From Promineifilum sp. (lineage in GTDB: Bacteria > Chloroflexota > Anaerolineae > Promineifilales > Promineifilaceae), in NCBI GenBank assembly GCA_018058545.1, contig JAGOZU010000025.1, positions 1 to 33,740 on the forward strand: 33,740 nucleotides of DNA, in the 5' to 3' direction. The position numbers were made by a program, and so were the translations under genes. Below the pieces are notes generated by a model. That model was not told the origin of the DNA and ran no database searches. It saw nothing but the letters and a program-made list of their open reading frames with translations. Of the stretch, positions 23,471-31,259 are shown piece after piece; positions within the stretch are counted from its first letter, which is position 1, and every line of letters begins with the position of its first letter.

Positions 23471-24607
23471 TCAGGTTTGTTGTCGGGACATAGCGGCGAA
23501 CGTCTTGTCATATCGGCCGGCCAATACGCTCCAGTCAAATCGGGCGACTGCCGCCGCCAAGCCGCTGGTGACGGTGTGTGTGGCAGCCACATCGGACAGC
23601 GCCCACCGCAAGCGATTCAGGAGATCGAGCCGCCCATGATACAGACAGTCGGGGTGGAACTCGGCCGGGATCAGTTCGGGATAGCTAAGACGCGCCGGCA
23701 GCAGCGGAAACGTGTGGCAGTAGATCGCCTCCAGAATGGAGATACCGAAATATTCATGGCCGGCGGTGGAGATGGTGACGGCCGATTCCCACAGCAAGCG
23801 GCTATAGGTGTCGCCGTCGGCGAACCCGTTGTGAATCACGCGATCGCCCAGAGCCTGAACTCCTGCCTCCCAACGTTCGCCCGGTTTGCCGAAGCGCTCG
23901 CCACAAAGGGCTACCCGAAACGGCACACCCTCCTCGGCCAGGGCAACCAGCACATTGATAAACCCCTCGGGATTCTTGTCATATTCCAGGCGCTGATTCC
24001 ACAAAACAAGGGGCGCGGCCGCGGGATCGCCGGACCTGGCGGCCGAATCAAAGCACCGCAAGTCGACCCCCACCGGCAGTACTTCGCTCTTGCGGCGCAA
24101 TAACTCGATGCTGTCCAGTTCGTTATACTCGGGATAGTGACGCAGGAAGGGCGGCAGGGCGGCGAAAAGGGTATCCAGATGGTATTGGGAATTGAAGAAG
24201 ACACGGTCGGCGGCCATCATTGACGCGTAATTGATGAAACTGTAGTGTCGGTCGCGCTCCCCTAACTGACGTCGCATTGGCCCGATGGTTGGATCTTCCG
24301 GCAATGGGTAGGTTAGCTGGTTCTCGTGCATGTAGAGGGCAGCGGGGATGGCGGCCATTGTTTCGCGAGTCAGAGCCAGAAATGTGGTCAAATCGAGCAG
24401 GTCGGTCGCCAGGATGAGGTCGGGCGGCGGGGCGGAATTGGCAAGCCAACGACGGGCCAAAGTCACCGCGCCGCCATGCATGCGCCACTTCCAGAACCGC
24501 GCCGGCAGCGTGAGCAGCGACACCTCGTGGGCGCTGTTCCTTTGATAGCCCTCGGCCCATGCTCGATGGCTGCCGCCATGATACGGAGAGATGAGAATGA
24601 TGCGCAT
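23471..24607 (-). CDS. DUF3524 glycosyltransferase, tRNA-queuosine alpha-mannosyltransferase (QTMAN/GTDC1) family
   Basis: A 378-residue GT-B glycosyltransferase. The N-terminus reads ISPYHGGSHRAWAEGYQRNS, then LLTLPARFWKWRMHGGAVTLARR, which is the signature block of DUF3524. The C-terminal GT4-like half has GHEYFGISILEAIYCHTFPLL, with the donor-binding E-x7-E-like pair. In animals this family (GTDC1/QTMAN) attaches mannose to queuosine in tRNA-Asp; activity of bacterial members is an inference from similarity. I chose ATG 24607, giving MRIILISPYHGG. It sits divergently from iscX-nuo and a few kilobases from tilS and tRNA genes, but in no obvious operon with queuosine genes. Confidence 0.85.
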   Translation of the reverse strand: MRIILISPYHGGSHRAWAEGYQRNSAHEVSLLTLPARFWKWRMHGGAVTLARRWLANSAPPPDLILATDLLDLTTFLALTRETMAAIPAALYMHENQLTYPLPEDPTIGPMRRQLGERDRHYSFINYASMMAADRVFFNSQYHLDTLFAALPPFLRHYPEYNELDSIELLRRKSEVLPVGVDLRCFDSAARSGDPAAAPLVLWNQRLEYDKNPEGFINVLVALAEEGVPFRVALCGERFGKPGERWEAGVQALGDRVIHNGFADGDTYSRLLWESAVTISTAGHEYFGISILEAIYCHTFPLLPARLSYPELIPAEFHPDCLYHGRLDLLNRLRWALSDVAATHTVTSGLAAAVARFDWSVLAGRYDKTFAAMSRQQT

Positions 24608-24664
24608 GATGCAAGAATCAATCCCGCCGATAACCATTGACTTGTGGATTTATGGCGGCGACAA

Positions 24665-24694
24665 TTCGACCTCTGCAATATAATTGACTATACT
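24665..24694 (+). promoter_or_regulatory. Candidate promoter of the iscX-nuoBCDI operon
   Basis: TTCGAC (24665-24670), an 18-nt spacer and TATACT (24689-24694) fit a sigma-70-type promoter. The start site would fall about 25 nt before the iscX start. A second consensus TATAAT at 24679-24684 has no usable -35 box. Confidence 0.5.
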
Positions 24695-24724
24695 TATCCA
24701 TGATTTACCGACAGGATCGAAATT

Positions 24725-24940
24725 TTGTCCGATTATGAACCTGAACTATTTTGGGATTCGACCTACGCTATCGTTGTTTCGTTAATGGAAAATTATCCCA
24801 CACGACACCCCAATGATATCGGCATCGAGGAATTAGCGATGCTGGTCGAAACCCTGCCCGGTTTCCAGGACGATCCAGCCCAGGTGACCGAGCAGTTTTT
24901 ACTGGATATTTTAACCGTTTGGTATGAGGAGGCGACATAG
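24725..24940 (+). CDS. iscX: IscX-like Fe-S cluster assembly protein
   Basis: A 71-residue acidic protein matching the IscX (YfhJ) family along its whole length: [17 protein letters not shown], then a conserved run of hydrophobic/acidic positions, [18 protein letters not shown] and VWYEEA. In E. coli IscX is a small iron-binding regulator and partner of IscS in the ISC pathway. I chose TTG 24725, with AGGA 8 nt upstream; no ATG precedes the conserved region. The stop is 2 nt before nuoB, and nuoB's ribosome-binding site lies in the last codons, so translation is probably coupled. This is an unusual neighbourhood for iscX, which normally follows hscA-fdx. Confidence 0.85.
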   Translation: MSDYEPELFWDSTYAIVVSLMENYPTRHPNDIGIEELAMLVETLPGFQDDPAQVTEQFLLDILTVWYEEAT

Positions 24941-24942
24941 CT

Positions 24943-25632
24943 ATGACCGTAGCAAATACGGGAGCCGCCAACGGGGATATCCCCGTCCCGGGTGAGGTGG
25001 CGAATAATGTCTTCATCACCAACATCGCCAAGTTGTTGGACCCGGTCTATAACTGGTCGCGGCGAAATTCAATCTGGCCGGTTACGTTCGGCCTTGCCTG
25101 CTGCGCCATCGAGATGATCTGCACGGCCTCGAGCCGTTATGACCTGGCCCGCTTCGGCATGGAAGTGTTCCGAGCCACCCCCCGACAGTCGGACCTGATG
25201 ATCATCTCCGGCACCGTCACCAAGAAGATGGTTCCGGCGATCGTTCGCTTGTATAACCAGATGCCCGAACCGCGCTACGTGCTGAGCATGGGCGCTTGCG
25301 CTTCCGGCGGCGGTCCTTTCAAGGAGGGGTATAACGTCGTGGACGGAATCGACAAGTTCCTGCCTGTCGATGTTTACGTACCCGGCTGCCCGCCAACTCC
25401 GCAGGCGCTGGTCAATGGACTCATCGCCCTGCAAGAGAAGATCGATCAACAATCCATCGCCACCGTGCCCTGGTATCGCAAGGATGATCCGACGACCGGG
25501 CTATACCCTGTGCCCGTGCTTGGCCCTGACTTGGTCGATATGCGTCAACTGGACGTCATCCGAGCCAAGGCCGCCGAATATGAGGCCGCGGCCCAGACCG
25601 CCGGTGTTGAAGCAGAAGGGGCGGCCGCCTGA
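24943..25632 (+). CDS. nuoB: NADH-quinone oxidoreductase subunit B
   Basis: NuoB binds cluster N2, the last Fe-S centre before quinone in complex I, on the membrane-proximal side of the peripheral arm. The 229-residue protein has the four N2 ligands: the tandem C53-C54 ([10 protein letters not shown]), C119 ([10 protein letters not shown]) and C149 ([10 protein letters not shown]). The tail after residue 185 is an Ala/Glu-rich extension beyond the usual core. It follows iscX by 2 nt and precedes the fused nuoCD by about 40 nt. Cys placement is fully normal. Confidence 0.97.
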   Translation: MTVANTGAANGDIPVPGEVANNVFITNIAKLLDPVYNWSRRNSIWPVTFGLACCAIEMICTASSRYDLARFGMEVFRATPRQSDLMIISGTVTKKMVPAIVRLYNQMPEPRYVLSMGACASGGGPFKEGYNVVDGIDKFLPVDVYVPGCPPTPQALVNGLIALQEKIDQQSIATVPWYRKDDPTTGLYPVPVLGPDLVDMRQLDVIRAKAAEYEAAAQTAGVEAEGAAA

Positions 25633-25674
25633 TCGTAACCCAATGACGGTTGGCCTTAAGTAACCGGAGAAGTG

Positions 25675-27495
25675 ATGAGCGATACAATTCTCGAACCTAC
25701 CGCGGACGCCCAGGACCCGGATATCGTACTGACTCCTGCCCAGGAAGCGACCGCTAAACTCAAGGATCTGCACCCCAATGTCGTCTCCGACGACACGCGC
25801 GAAGGCTATGAAGGCCTGATCGTCTATGGCGACTCCATCACCGAGGTCGCCAGGACCCTGCGCGACGATCTGGGCTTCAATTATTTGTCCAGTGTCACCG
25901 GCGTGGATTTAATCGAAGAGGACAAGATGGAGGTGGTCTACCATCTCTACAGCATCGAACGTGGCGGCGGCCCAGTCGTCCTCAAGGTGCAAGTCAACCG
26001 CGATGAGCCGGTATTGCCCTCGTTGGTTCCTGTCTTTCCGGGAGCCGACTTCCAGGAGCGTGAGGCCTTCGACATGTATGGCTTCAACTTCCTGGGCCAT
26101 CCTGACTTGCGACGCATCCTGACCTGGGATGGCTTTGCGGGTCATCCGATGCGCAAGGACTGGAAAGAGCCTTATTTTGAGGATGAGAACAAGCCCTTTG
26201 GCAGTCGTTGGCCGGACGGCCATGTCATCCGCTCCGAAGAGAACAATCCCTACGGTAAAAACGTGCAGTACCCGCCCGGATGGTTACCCACCGGCGATGA
26301 GTACGATATCGAGACCGACGTCTATCTCGGTCTGTCCTACTCGCGGGACGCCACCCCTGGCCTGAAAACCGACAAGGTAACGATCAACATGGGGCCGCAA
26401 CACCCGTCCACTCACGGTGTGTTCCGCATGGTCGTCACACTCGACGGTGAAACGATCGTCGATCTGAAGCCCGTCATGGGTTATTTGCACCGCAACCATG
26501 AGAAGATTGGCGAGCGCAACACGTTCATCATGAACATGCCCTATACCGACCGGTTGGATTACCTCTCTCCGATGTCGAATAACCTGGGTTACGCCATCGC
26601 CATTGAGAAACTCTTTGATCTGACGGTCCCGGAGCGGGCGGAGTGGATTCGGATATTGATGGTCGAGTTGACGCGAATCAGCAACCATCTATGGGCGTTG
26701 GGCTTCCTGCTCAACGACCTGGGCGCGCTGCAGACGCCGATGCTCTATTATTACCTTGAGCGCGAGCTAATCATGGACGTGTTCGAGGCCTCGGCCGGAT
26801 CACGCATGATGTGTAATTTCATGCGATTTGGCGGCGTTGCCTATGATCTGCCGGATGAAATTCGCGGCACGCCGACCATGAAGTACCTCGAGGAACTGGT
26901 CTACAACCGGCTGCCGAAGGTGATCGATCAGGGCGACGTTCTCATGACCAACAATGAGATCGTTCGCGCACGCGCCATCGGCGTCGGCATTCTGACGCCT
27001 GAGGATGCCATTGCCATGAGCACAGCCGGCCCGCTGCTGCGTGCCAGCGGCGTCCCCTATGATATTCGTCGCGCGGAGCCGTATTCCTATTACGAGCATC
27101 TCGATTTTGATGTGGCTGTCCGTTACAACGGCGATATCTATGATCGCTATCTCATCCGCGTGGACGAGATGCGCCAAAGTATAAGGATTTTGGAGCAGGT
27201 ACTGCCCCGACTTAAGCAAACCCAGGGCGCGCCGGTCTACGGAGAGAAGCCGCAATACGCCGTGCGTGCCCCGAGGGCAGGCGAATCCTACGGCCGCGTC
27301 GAAAACCCCAAGGGCGAGTTGGGCTATTATGTGACCACCAAGCGTCGCAACAGCAATCCGGACCGCTACCACGTCCGCGCCCCATCCTTCATCAATCTGA
27401 CCGCCCTCGGCCCCATGTCGAAGGGCTATAAGGTGGCCGACGTTGTGGCCATCCTGGGCAGCATTGATATCGTTCTCGGCGAGGTCGATCGGTAG
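25675..27495 (+). CDS. nuoCD: NADH-quinone oxidoreductase subunit C/D fusion
   Basis: A 606-residue fused subunit of the complex I peripheral arm. The NuoC part (about 1-165) ends in the family signature EREAFDMYGF followed by GHPDLRRILTWDGF. A linker of about 65 residues follows. The NuoD part (about 235-606) has INMGPQHPSTHGVFRM and GYLHRNHEKIGERNTF, the quinone-pocket region homologous to the NiFe-hydrogenase large subunit. The quinone-contact His pair in QHPSTHG is retained. I chose ATG 25675, with GGAG 5 nt upstream, over the GTG one codon earlier. C/D fusion also occurs in E. coli and some other lineages. Confidence 0.96.
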   Translation: MSDTILEPTADAQDPDIVLTPAQEATAKLKDLHPNVVSDDTREGYEGLIVYGDSITEVARTLRDDLGFNYLSSVTGVDLIEEDKMEVVYHLYSIERGGGPVVLKVQVNRDEPVLPSLVPVFPGADFQEREAFDMYGFNFLGHPDLRRILTWDGFAGHPMRKDWKEPYFEDENKPFGSRWPDGHVIRSEENNPYGKNVQYPPGWLPTGDEYDIETDVYLGLSYSRDATPGLKTDKVTINMGPQHPSTHGVFRMVVTLDGETIVDLKPVMGYLHRNHEKIGERNTFIMNMPYTDRLDYLSPMSNNLGYAIAIEKLFDLTVPERAEWIRILMVELTRISNHLWALGFLLNDLGALQTPMLYYYLERELIMDVFEASAGSRMMCNFMRFGGVAYDLPDEIRGTPTMKYLEELVYNRLPKVIDQGDVLMTNNEIVRARAIGVGILTPEDAIAMSTAGPLLRASGVPYDIRRAEPYSYYEHLDFDVAVRYNGDIYDRYLIRVDEMRQSIRILEQVLPRLKQTQGAPVYGEKPQYAVRAPRAGESYGRVENPKGELGYYVTTKRRNSNPDRYHVRAPSFINLTALGPMSKGYKVADVVAILGSIDIVLGEVDR

Positions 27496-27535
27496 TGGGG
27501 CGCTACGCCCGCAGGTTGGAACGGGAGTTCTTCTT

Positions 27536-28222
27536 ATGTATGGATTAGGTATTTTTAAGGGAATGGGGGTTGTTCTCCGCCATTTCATTAACAGCTACGT
27601 CGACGATCTGAAATGGGCCGGCAAGGGCGGTCGTTATTACAACGCCGAGGCTTTTGCGGTTCGCCAGGGTCCCCTGGGCGAGGGCGTCAAGACTGTCTTC
27701 TATCCCGAAGAGAAACTGGACACGCCGGAGCGGTTCCGCTTTGTGCCGTTCCTGGTGACCGATGATCCGCCGCCCAGCCAGCGCTGGGGACACGACTGGT
27801 GTACGTCGTGCGGCATCTGCGCCAAGGTATGCCCGCCCCAATGCATCTGGATCGAGCGAGGCAAGCAACCCAATGGTCGGCCGAAGCCGGAGCCGGAGAA
27901 GTTCTTCATCGACATCGACATCTGCATGAATTGCGGTCTTTGCGCTGAGTTCTGCCCCTTCGATGCGATCAAGATGGATCACGACTACGAGCTGGCCAGC
28001 TATGACCGAAACACGGCCCATATCTACGACAAGGAACGCCTGAGCAAGCCGCTCAGCTACTGGCGCGAGATCGCGCCGAAGAAGGCCGAGGCCGAAGAGC
28101 TTGCGCGGCAGATGGCCGAAGCCGCCAAGACCAGAAAGAAAGACAAGGATGGCGACAGCCGCGAGGATCGAATCTCCGAGGCGGCGGCTCGCCAGCTTTA
28201 CTACAAGGGTTTGTATTATTAA
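27536..28222 (+). CDS. nuoI: NADH-quinone oxidoreductase subunit I
   Basis: A 228-residue 2x[4Fe-4S] ferredoxin-like subunit carrying electrons through N6a and N6b towards N2. The two cluster motifs are complete: C89, C92, C95, C99 (CTSCGICAKVCP) and C130, C133, C136, C140 (CMNCGLCAEFCP). The N-terminal amphipathic region contacts the membrane arm. The C-terminal 50 residues form a charged Lys/Glu/Arg-rich extension (KAEAEELARQMAEAAKTRKK) longer than in typical NuoI. I chose ATG 27536 with GGGAG 8 nt upstream. It ends the operon; subunits A, E-H and J-N are not in the window. Confidence 0.95.
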   Translation: MYGLGIFKGMGVVLRHFINSYVDDLKWAGKGGRYYNAEAFAVRQGPLGEGVKTVFYPEEKLDTPERFRFVPFLVTDDPPPSQRWGHDWCTSCGICAKVCPPQCIWIERGKQPNGRPKPEPEKFFIDIDICMNCGLCAEFCPFDAIKMDHDYELASYDRNTAHIYDKERLSKPLSYWREIAPKKAEAEELARQMAEAAKTRKKDKDGDSREDRISEAAARQLYYKGLYY

Positions 28223-28233
28223 TTTGATGGTTC

Positions 28234-28281
28234 AAAACCCTGGCGACTCGATGAGAATAGCATCCGACCGCCAGGTTTTTT
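28234..28281 (+). terminator. Rho-independent terminator of the iscX-nuo operon
   Basis: AAAACCCTGGCG pairs with CGCCAGGTTTT (one bulged C) around a 23-nt loop that can itself form a small GATG/CATC stem. It runs into TTTTTT, 12 nt after the nuoI stop. Confidence 0.78.
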
Positions 28282-28335
28282 GATATTGGCTCCAAGCAAT
28301 TCGCGTGGTTCGCCAAACGATTAGATGACTGCCGG

Positions 28336-28356
28336 AATCGCTCCGCCGGAGCGATT
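28336..28356 (+). repeat. Perfect 9-bp inverted repeat in the mrp upstream region
   Basis: AATCGCTCC and GGAGCGATT are separated by GCC, ending 30 nt before the mrp start codon. The hairpin is followed by TCTCC rather than T's. It may be a leader structure or operator. The mrp ribosome-binding site GGGAG lies downstream of it, 9 nt from the ATG. Confidence 0.4.
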
Positions 28357-28386
28357 TCTCCTAAGGCGGTCCGGGAGTTTTGCTTC

Positions 28387-29463
28387 ATGTTTGGAAATAA
28401 AGTCAAGCAGTCGGGAGTGACAAACGACGCGGTCATGGCGGCGCTCTCGACTGTGATCGAGCCTGATCTGCATCGCGATCTTGTCTCGCTCAATATGGTT
28501 CGCAACCTGGAGATCGACGGCAACAACGTCACCTTCACGATTATGCTCACTACCCCCGCCTGCCCTTTGCGCGGCAAGATGGAGGGGGATTCGCGTGCCG
28601 CCCTGTCCCGCGTACCTGGAATCGGCGAAGTGACGATTAATTGGGATTCAAACGTCCCTTCTGACCGGCGCATTCGGGATCAGATTGGCCAGAGTTTCCG
28701 CAATACCATCGCGGTCTCCAGCGGCAAGGGCGGTGTGGGCAAGACCACGGTAGCCGTCAATCTGGCGATCTCGCTGGCGATGGACGGCGCGCGCGTCGGC
28801 CTGCTCGACGCCGACATCCTTGGGCCGAACGTACCCATGATGATGGGGCAGGATCAAATGCCCAAACCCGTCAATCGCAAGATGGTCCCGGCCGAAAACT
28901 ACGGCGTCAAATTCATCTCCATGGCCTTCCTGGTCAAGCCCGATCAGCCGCTCATCTGGCGCGGCCCCATGCTCCACAGCGCCATCCGCCAGTTGTTGAC
29001 CGATGTCGATTGGGGAGAGCTGGACTACCTCGTCGTCGATTTACCGCCGGGCACGGGCGATGCCCAATTGACTCTGGCGCAGGTTCTGCCGCTATCGGGA
29101 GCCGTCGTCATTACCCAACCCATGCAGGTTGCGGCGTCCGATGCGGTGCGCGGCCTCAAGACCTTTGAGAAGCTAGAAGTGCCGATTATCGGTGTCATCG
29201 AGAACATGAGCGGTGAATTCTTCGGCACGGGCGCGGGCGAGCAACTGGCGAAGAAATATGATACCGAGTATCTCGGTTCGATCCCGCTGGAGGCGGAAGT
29301 GCGCAAGGGCGGCGACAGCGGCCGGCCCATCGTCGTCGCCTACCCGGATTCGGATGCAGCCAAAGCCATCCGGCAGATTGCCCAGCGCGTGGCCGCGCGC
29401 GTCAGCGTGCTGACCTTGCAGGTTCAGGCGGAAAACGTTATCCCGATCAGTATGATCGGCTAA
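28387..29463 (+). CDS. Mrp/NBP35-family P-loop ATPase with MIP18 domain, lacking the CxxC motif
   Basis: A 358-residue protein of the Mrp/ApbC family, normally a scaffold/carrier for [4Fe-4S] clusters delivered to apoproteins such as complex I subunits. The N-terminal MIP18/DUF59 domain (about 12-88) has the conserved C59 in TTPACPLRGKME. The deviant Walker A SGKGGVGKTT is at 112-121, Walker A' LLDADILGPNVP near 139-150 and Walker B YLVVDLPPGTGD near 214-225. After IENMSG (271-276) the usual CPHC-type CxxC is absent: the chain continues EFFGTGAGEQLAKK. C59 is the only Cys I find. It lies just after the nuo operon but behind its terminator. Confidence 0.9.
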   Translation: MFGNKVKQSGVTNDAVMAALSTVIEPDLHRDLVSLNMVRNLEIDGNNVTFTIMLTTPACPLRGKMEGDSRAALSRVPGIGEVTINWDSNVPSDRRIRDQIGQSFRNTIAVSSGKGGVGKTTVAVNLAISLAMDGARVGLLDADILGPNVPMMMGQDQMPKPVNRKMVPAENYGVKFISMAFLVKPDQPLIWRGPMLHSAIRQLLTDVDWGELDYLVVDLPPGTGDAQLTLAQVLPLSGAVVITQPMQVAASDAVRGLKTFEKLEVPIIGVIENMSGEFFGTGAGEQLAKKYDTEYLGSIPLEAEVRKGGDSGRPIVVAYPDSDAAKAIRQIAQRVAARVSVLTLQVQAENVIPISMIG

Positions 29464-29493
29464 TCGGGACGATTGAATCGAATGAGGAATGGG

Positions 29494-29533
29494 GGGCGAG
29501 TGGTCGCATGATGATCGCTCGCCCTTTTTCTTT
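29494..29533 (+). terminator. Rho-independent terminator of the Mrp-family gene
   Basis: GGGCGAGTGGTC and GATCGCTCGCCC make a 12-bp stem (two G-T pairs) with a 7-nt loop, followed by TTTTTCTTT, about 30 nt after the stop. Confidence 0.88.
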
Positions 29534-29539
29534 GACGGG

Positions 29540-29569
29540 TTGCGTATAAGGCAGCCAATTCGGTATAAA
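29540..29569 (+). promoter_or_regulatory. Candidate promoter of ricT-HD-moeA
   Basis: TTGCGT (29540-29545), an 18-nt spacer and TATAAA (29564-29569) lie after the mrp terminator and leave a leader of about 130 nt before ricT. The rest of the leader (29570-29703) contains only a 15-codon frame at 29604-29651. Confidence 0.5.
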
Positions 29570-29703
29570 TAATCATTAACATATTTAAGAGGAACCATTG
29601 CAGATGACTCAAGGGTTGGTTGGGATCGATGCAGCTATCGGCCGATCGTGAAACCCGTGTCATCTGTTGATGCTTCCCATTATTACTGTGAGGAAACAGG
29701 CCT

Positions 29704-30648
29704 ATGGCCACTGTGATGGCTCCCGGAGAAACCTCTGACTTTATAGGGGTTCGATTTCAAAAACTCGGGAAGCTCTACCACTTTAAGGTAGGCTCCCATA
29801 AGGATCTGGTCGCGGGCGATCATGTCGTCGTCGAGACCAAGCGCGGCAAACAATTAGGCCAGGTGATTGCCTTCATCGAGCCGAAAGAAGTCCATCATCA
29901 AAAGGGACTGCGTGCCGTTCAGCGCAAGGCGACTCCCCGCGACCTGGTTATGAAGCAGGTGTGGGAATCGAAAGAGCTTGACGCCCTGATCACCTGCCGC
30001 GAAGAGGCGTCCAAGGCCGGTATTAAGGACGCCAAGTTCGTTAAAGCCGAGTACAGCTTTGACGGCTCCTGGCTGACCATCGCCTACACAACCGAGGACA
30101 AGAAGCTCGACTTGCGTGGCGTGCAAAGCGCCCTCGGCCGAACCTTCCAGACGCGCGTCGAAATGCAACTTGTCGGCCCGCGCGATGTGGCCAAGATGAT
30201 GGGCGGCTATGGCGCGTGTGGCGTTCCGCGCTGCTGCTCCACCTTCCTGACCGAATTTAGCCCAATCTCCATCAAGATGGCCAAGGAACAGGGTATATCG
30301 CTCAGCCCCCAGGAAATCACCGGCATGTGCGGTCGCCTGCGTTGCTGCCTCGTCTATGAGTATGAGCAGTACGTTGAGGCCAAAAAGCAATTACCCAAGG
30401 TGGGCAAGACCATCGGCACACCCCACGGGGAGGGTCGGGTCCTTGATGTGCGGCCGTTGCGTGACTCCGTCATGGTGCTCGTTGAGGAAACCGTCCACGA
30501 AGTTTTTCGTCGCGAGCTTGAACCCCTGGAGGAGTTGGAGGCGCTGAAGAAGAAGGCCGAAGCCGGTTGCTCCAAACATGAAAATGGGGGATGTGATTGC
30601 GGCGCCAAACAGCCCGGGGGCAAGGACGCTCAATCCGGCGATGAATAA
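29704..30648 (+). CDS. ricT: RicT/YaaT-type PSP1-domain protein
   Basis: A 314-residue PSP1-family protein. In Bacillus the homologue RicT (YaaT) joins RicA and RicF in the Y-complex, which binds Fe-S clusters and promotes mRNA maturation by RNase Y. The cluster-ligand blocks are present: C172, C177, C178 (ACGVPRCCSTF) and C209, C214, C215 (MCGRLRCCLVYEY). An extra tail after residue 285 has three more Cys (C289, C297, C299) in a Gly/Lys-rich context. GAGGA lies 10 nt before ATG 29704. It overlaps the HD-domain gene (ATGAATAA). RicA and RicF are not in the window. Confidence 0.9.
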   Translation: MATVMAPGETSDFIGVRFQKLGKLYHFKVGSHKDLVAGDHVVVETKRGKQLGQVIAFIEPKEVHHQKGLRAVQRKATPRDLVMKQVWESKELDALITCREEASKAGIKDAKFVKAEYSFDGSWLTIAYTTEDKKLDLRGVQSALGRTFQTRVEMQLVGPRDVAKMMGGYGACGVPRCCSTFLTEFSPISIKMAKEQGISLSPQEITGMCGRLRCCLVYEYEQYVEAKKQLPKVGKTIGTPHGEGRVLDVRPLRDSVMVLVEETVHEVFRRELEPLEELEALKKKAEAGCSKHENGGCDCGAKQPGGKDAQSGDE

Positions 30649-31246
30649 GGCCAAGACCCGGCAGGATGCCTGGGACATCGTCTGCCGCCATGTGCAGGAG
30701 CGCGGCCTGCGGCGGCACATGCTCGCCGTGAGCGTGGCCATGGCTGATTATGCCCGCCGATTGGGTGAGGATGCCGCCTATTGGGAGACGGTCGGGTTAC
30801 TCCATGACTTTGATTGGGAGATTCACCCTAATCTCGACCAGCATCCCGGCAAGGGGTCGGGTATTCTGCGGGCCGAGGGCTGGGACGAGGAAACCATCCG
30901 CGTCATCCTCTCCCATTACACGGAGGGCACGGGTGTCGAGCGCGAAAAGCCCATCGATTATGCCCTGCTGGCCTGTGACGAAATCACCGGCCTCATCATC
31001 GCCGCGACCCTGGTGAAGTCTTCGCGCAATATCGCCGATGTGACCGTCAGCACGATCCGCAAGAAATGGAAGGATCGCCGCTTTGCCGCCGGAGTGGATC
31101 GTGATGATGTGACGGCCGTAGTATCTGATTTCAGCCGGGTCTGCTTCGACGGTCACCTGGAGCTGTGGGAACACATTGAAAACGTGCTGACTGCCATGCA
31201 ATCGGCCGCGGCCGAGCTTGATTTGGACGGCCGCCTGGCCGCCTGA
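30641..31246 (+). CDS. HD-domain (HDIG-type) hydrolase
   Basis: A 201-residue HD-superfamily protein, expected to be a metal-dependent phosphohydrolase. H26 (RRHMLAV) and H55-D56 (GLLHDFDWE) with a following His (IHP) give the HD metal site, and the later Asp (LLACDEITGL) completes it. The substrate (nucleotide, cyclic nucleotide or tRNA end) cannot be inferred. I chose ATG 30641, which overlaps the ricT stop, since an in-frame upstream start lies within ricT. It is followed by moeA after 13 nt, with a strong ribosome-binding site between. Confidence 0.85.
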   Translation: MNKAKTRQDAWDIVCRHVQERGLRRHMLAVSVAMADYARRLGEDAAYWETVGLLHDFDWEIHPNLDQHPGKGSGILRAEGWDEETIRVILSHYTEGTGVEREKPIDYALLACDEITGLIIAATLVKSSRNIADVTVSTIRKKWKDRRFAAGVDRDDVTAVVSDFSRVCFDGHLELWEHIENVLTAMQSAAAELDLDGRLAA

Positions 31247-31259
31247 GGGAGGAGCCGTT

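Noticed and set aside
24679-24684. TATAAT before iscX as the main -10 box
   Set aside because: It is a perfect hexamer but the region 16-18 nt upstream has no -35 likeness; the TTCGAC-18-TATACT pair is better spaced.
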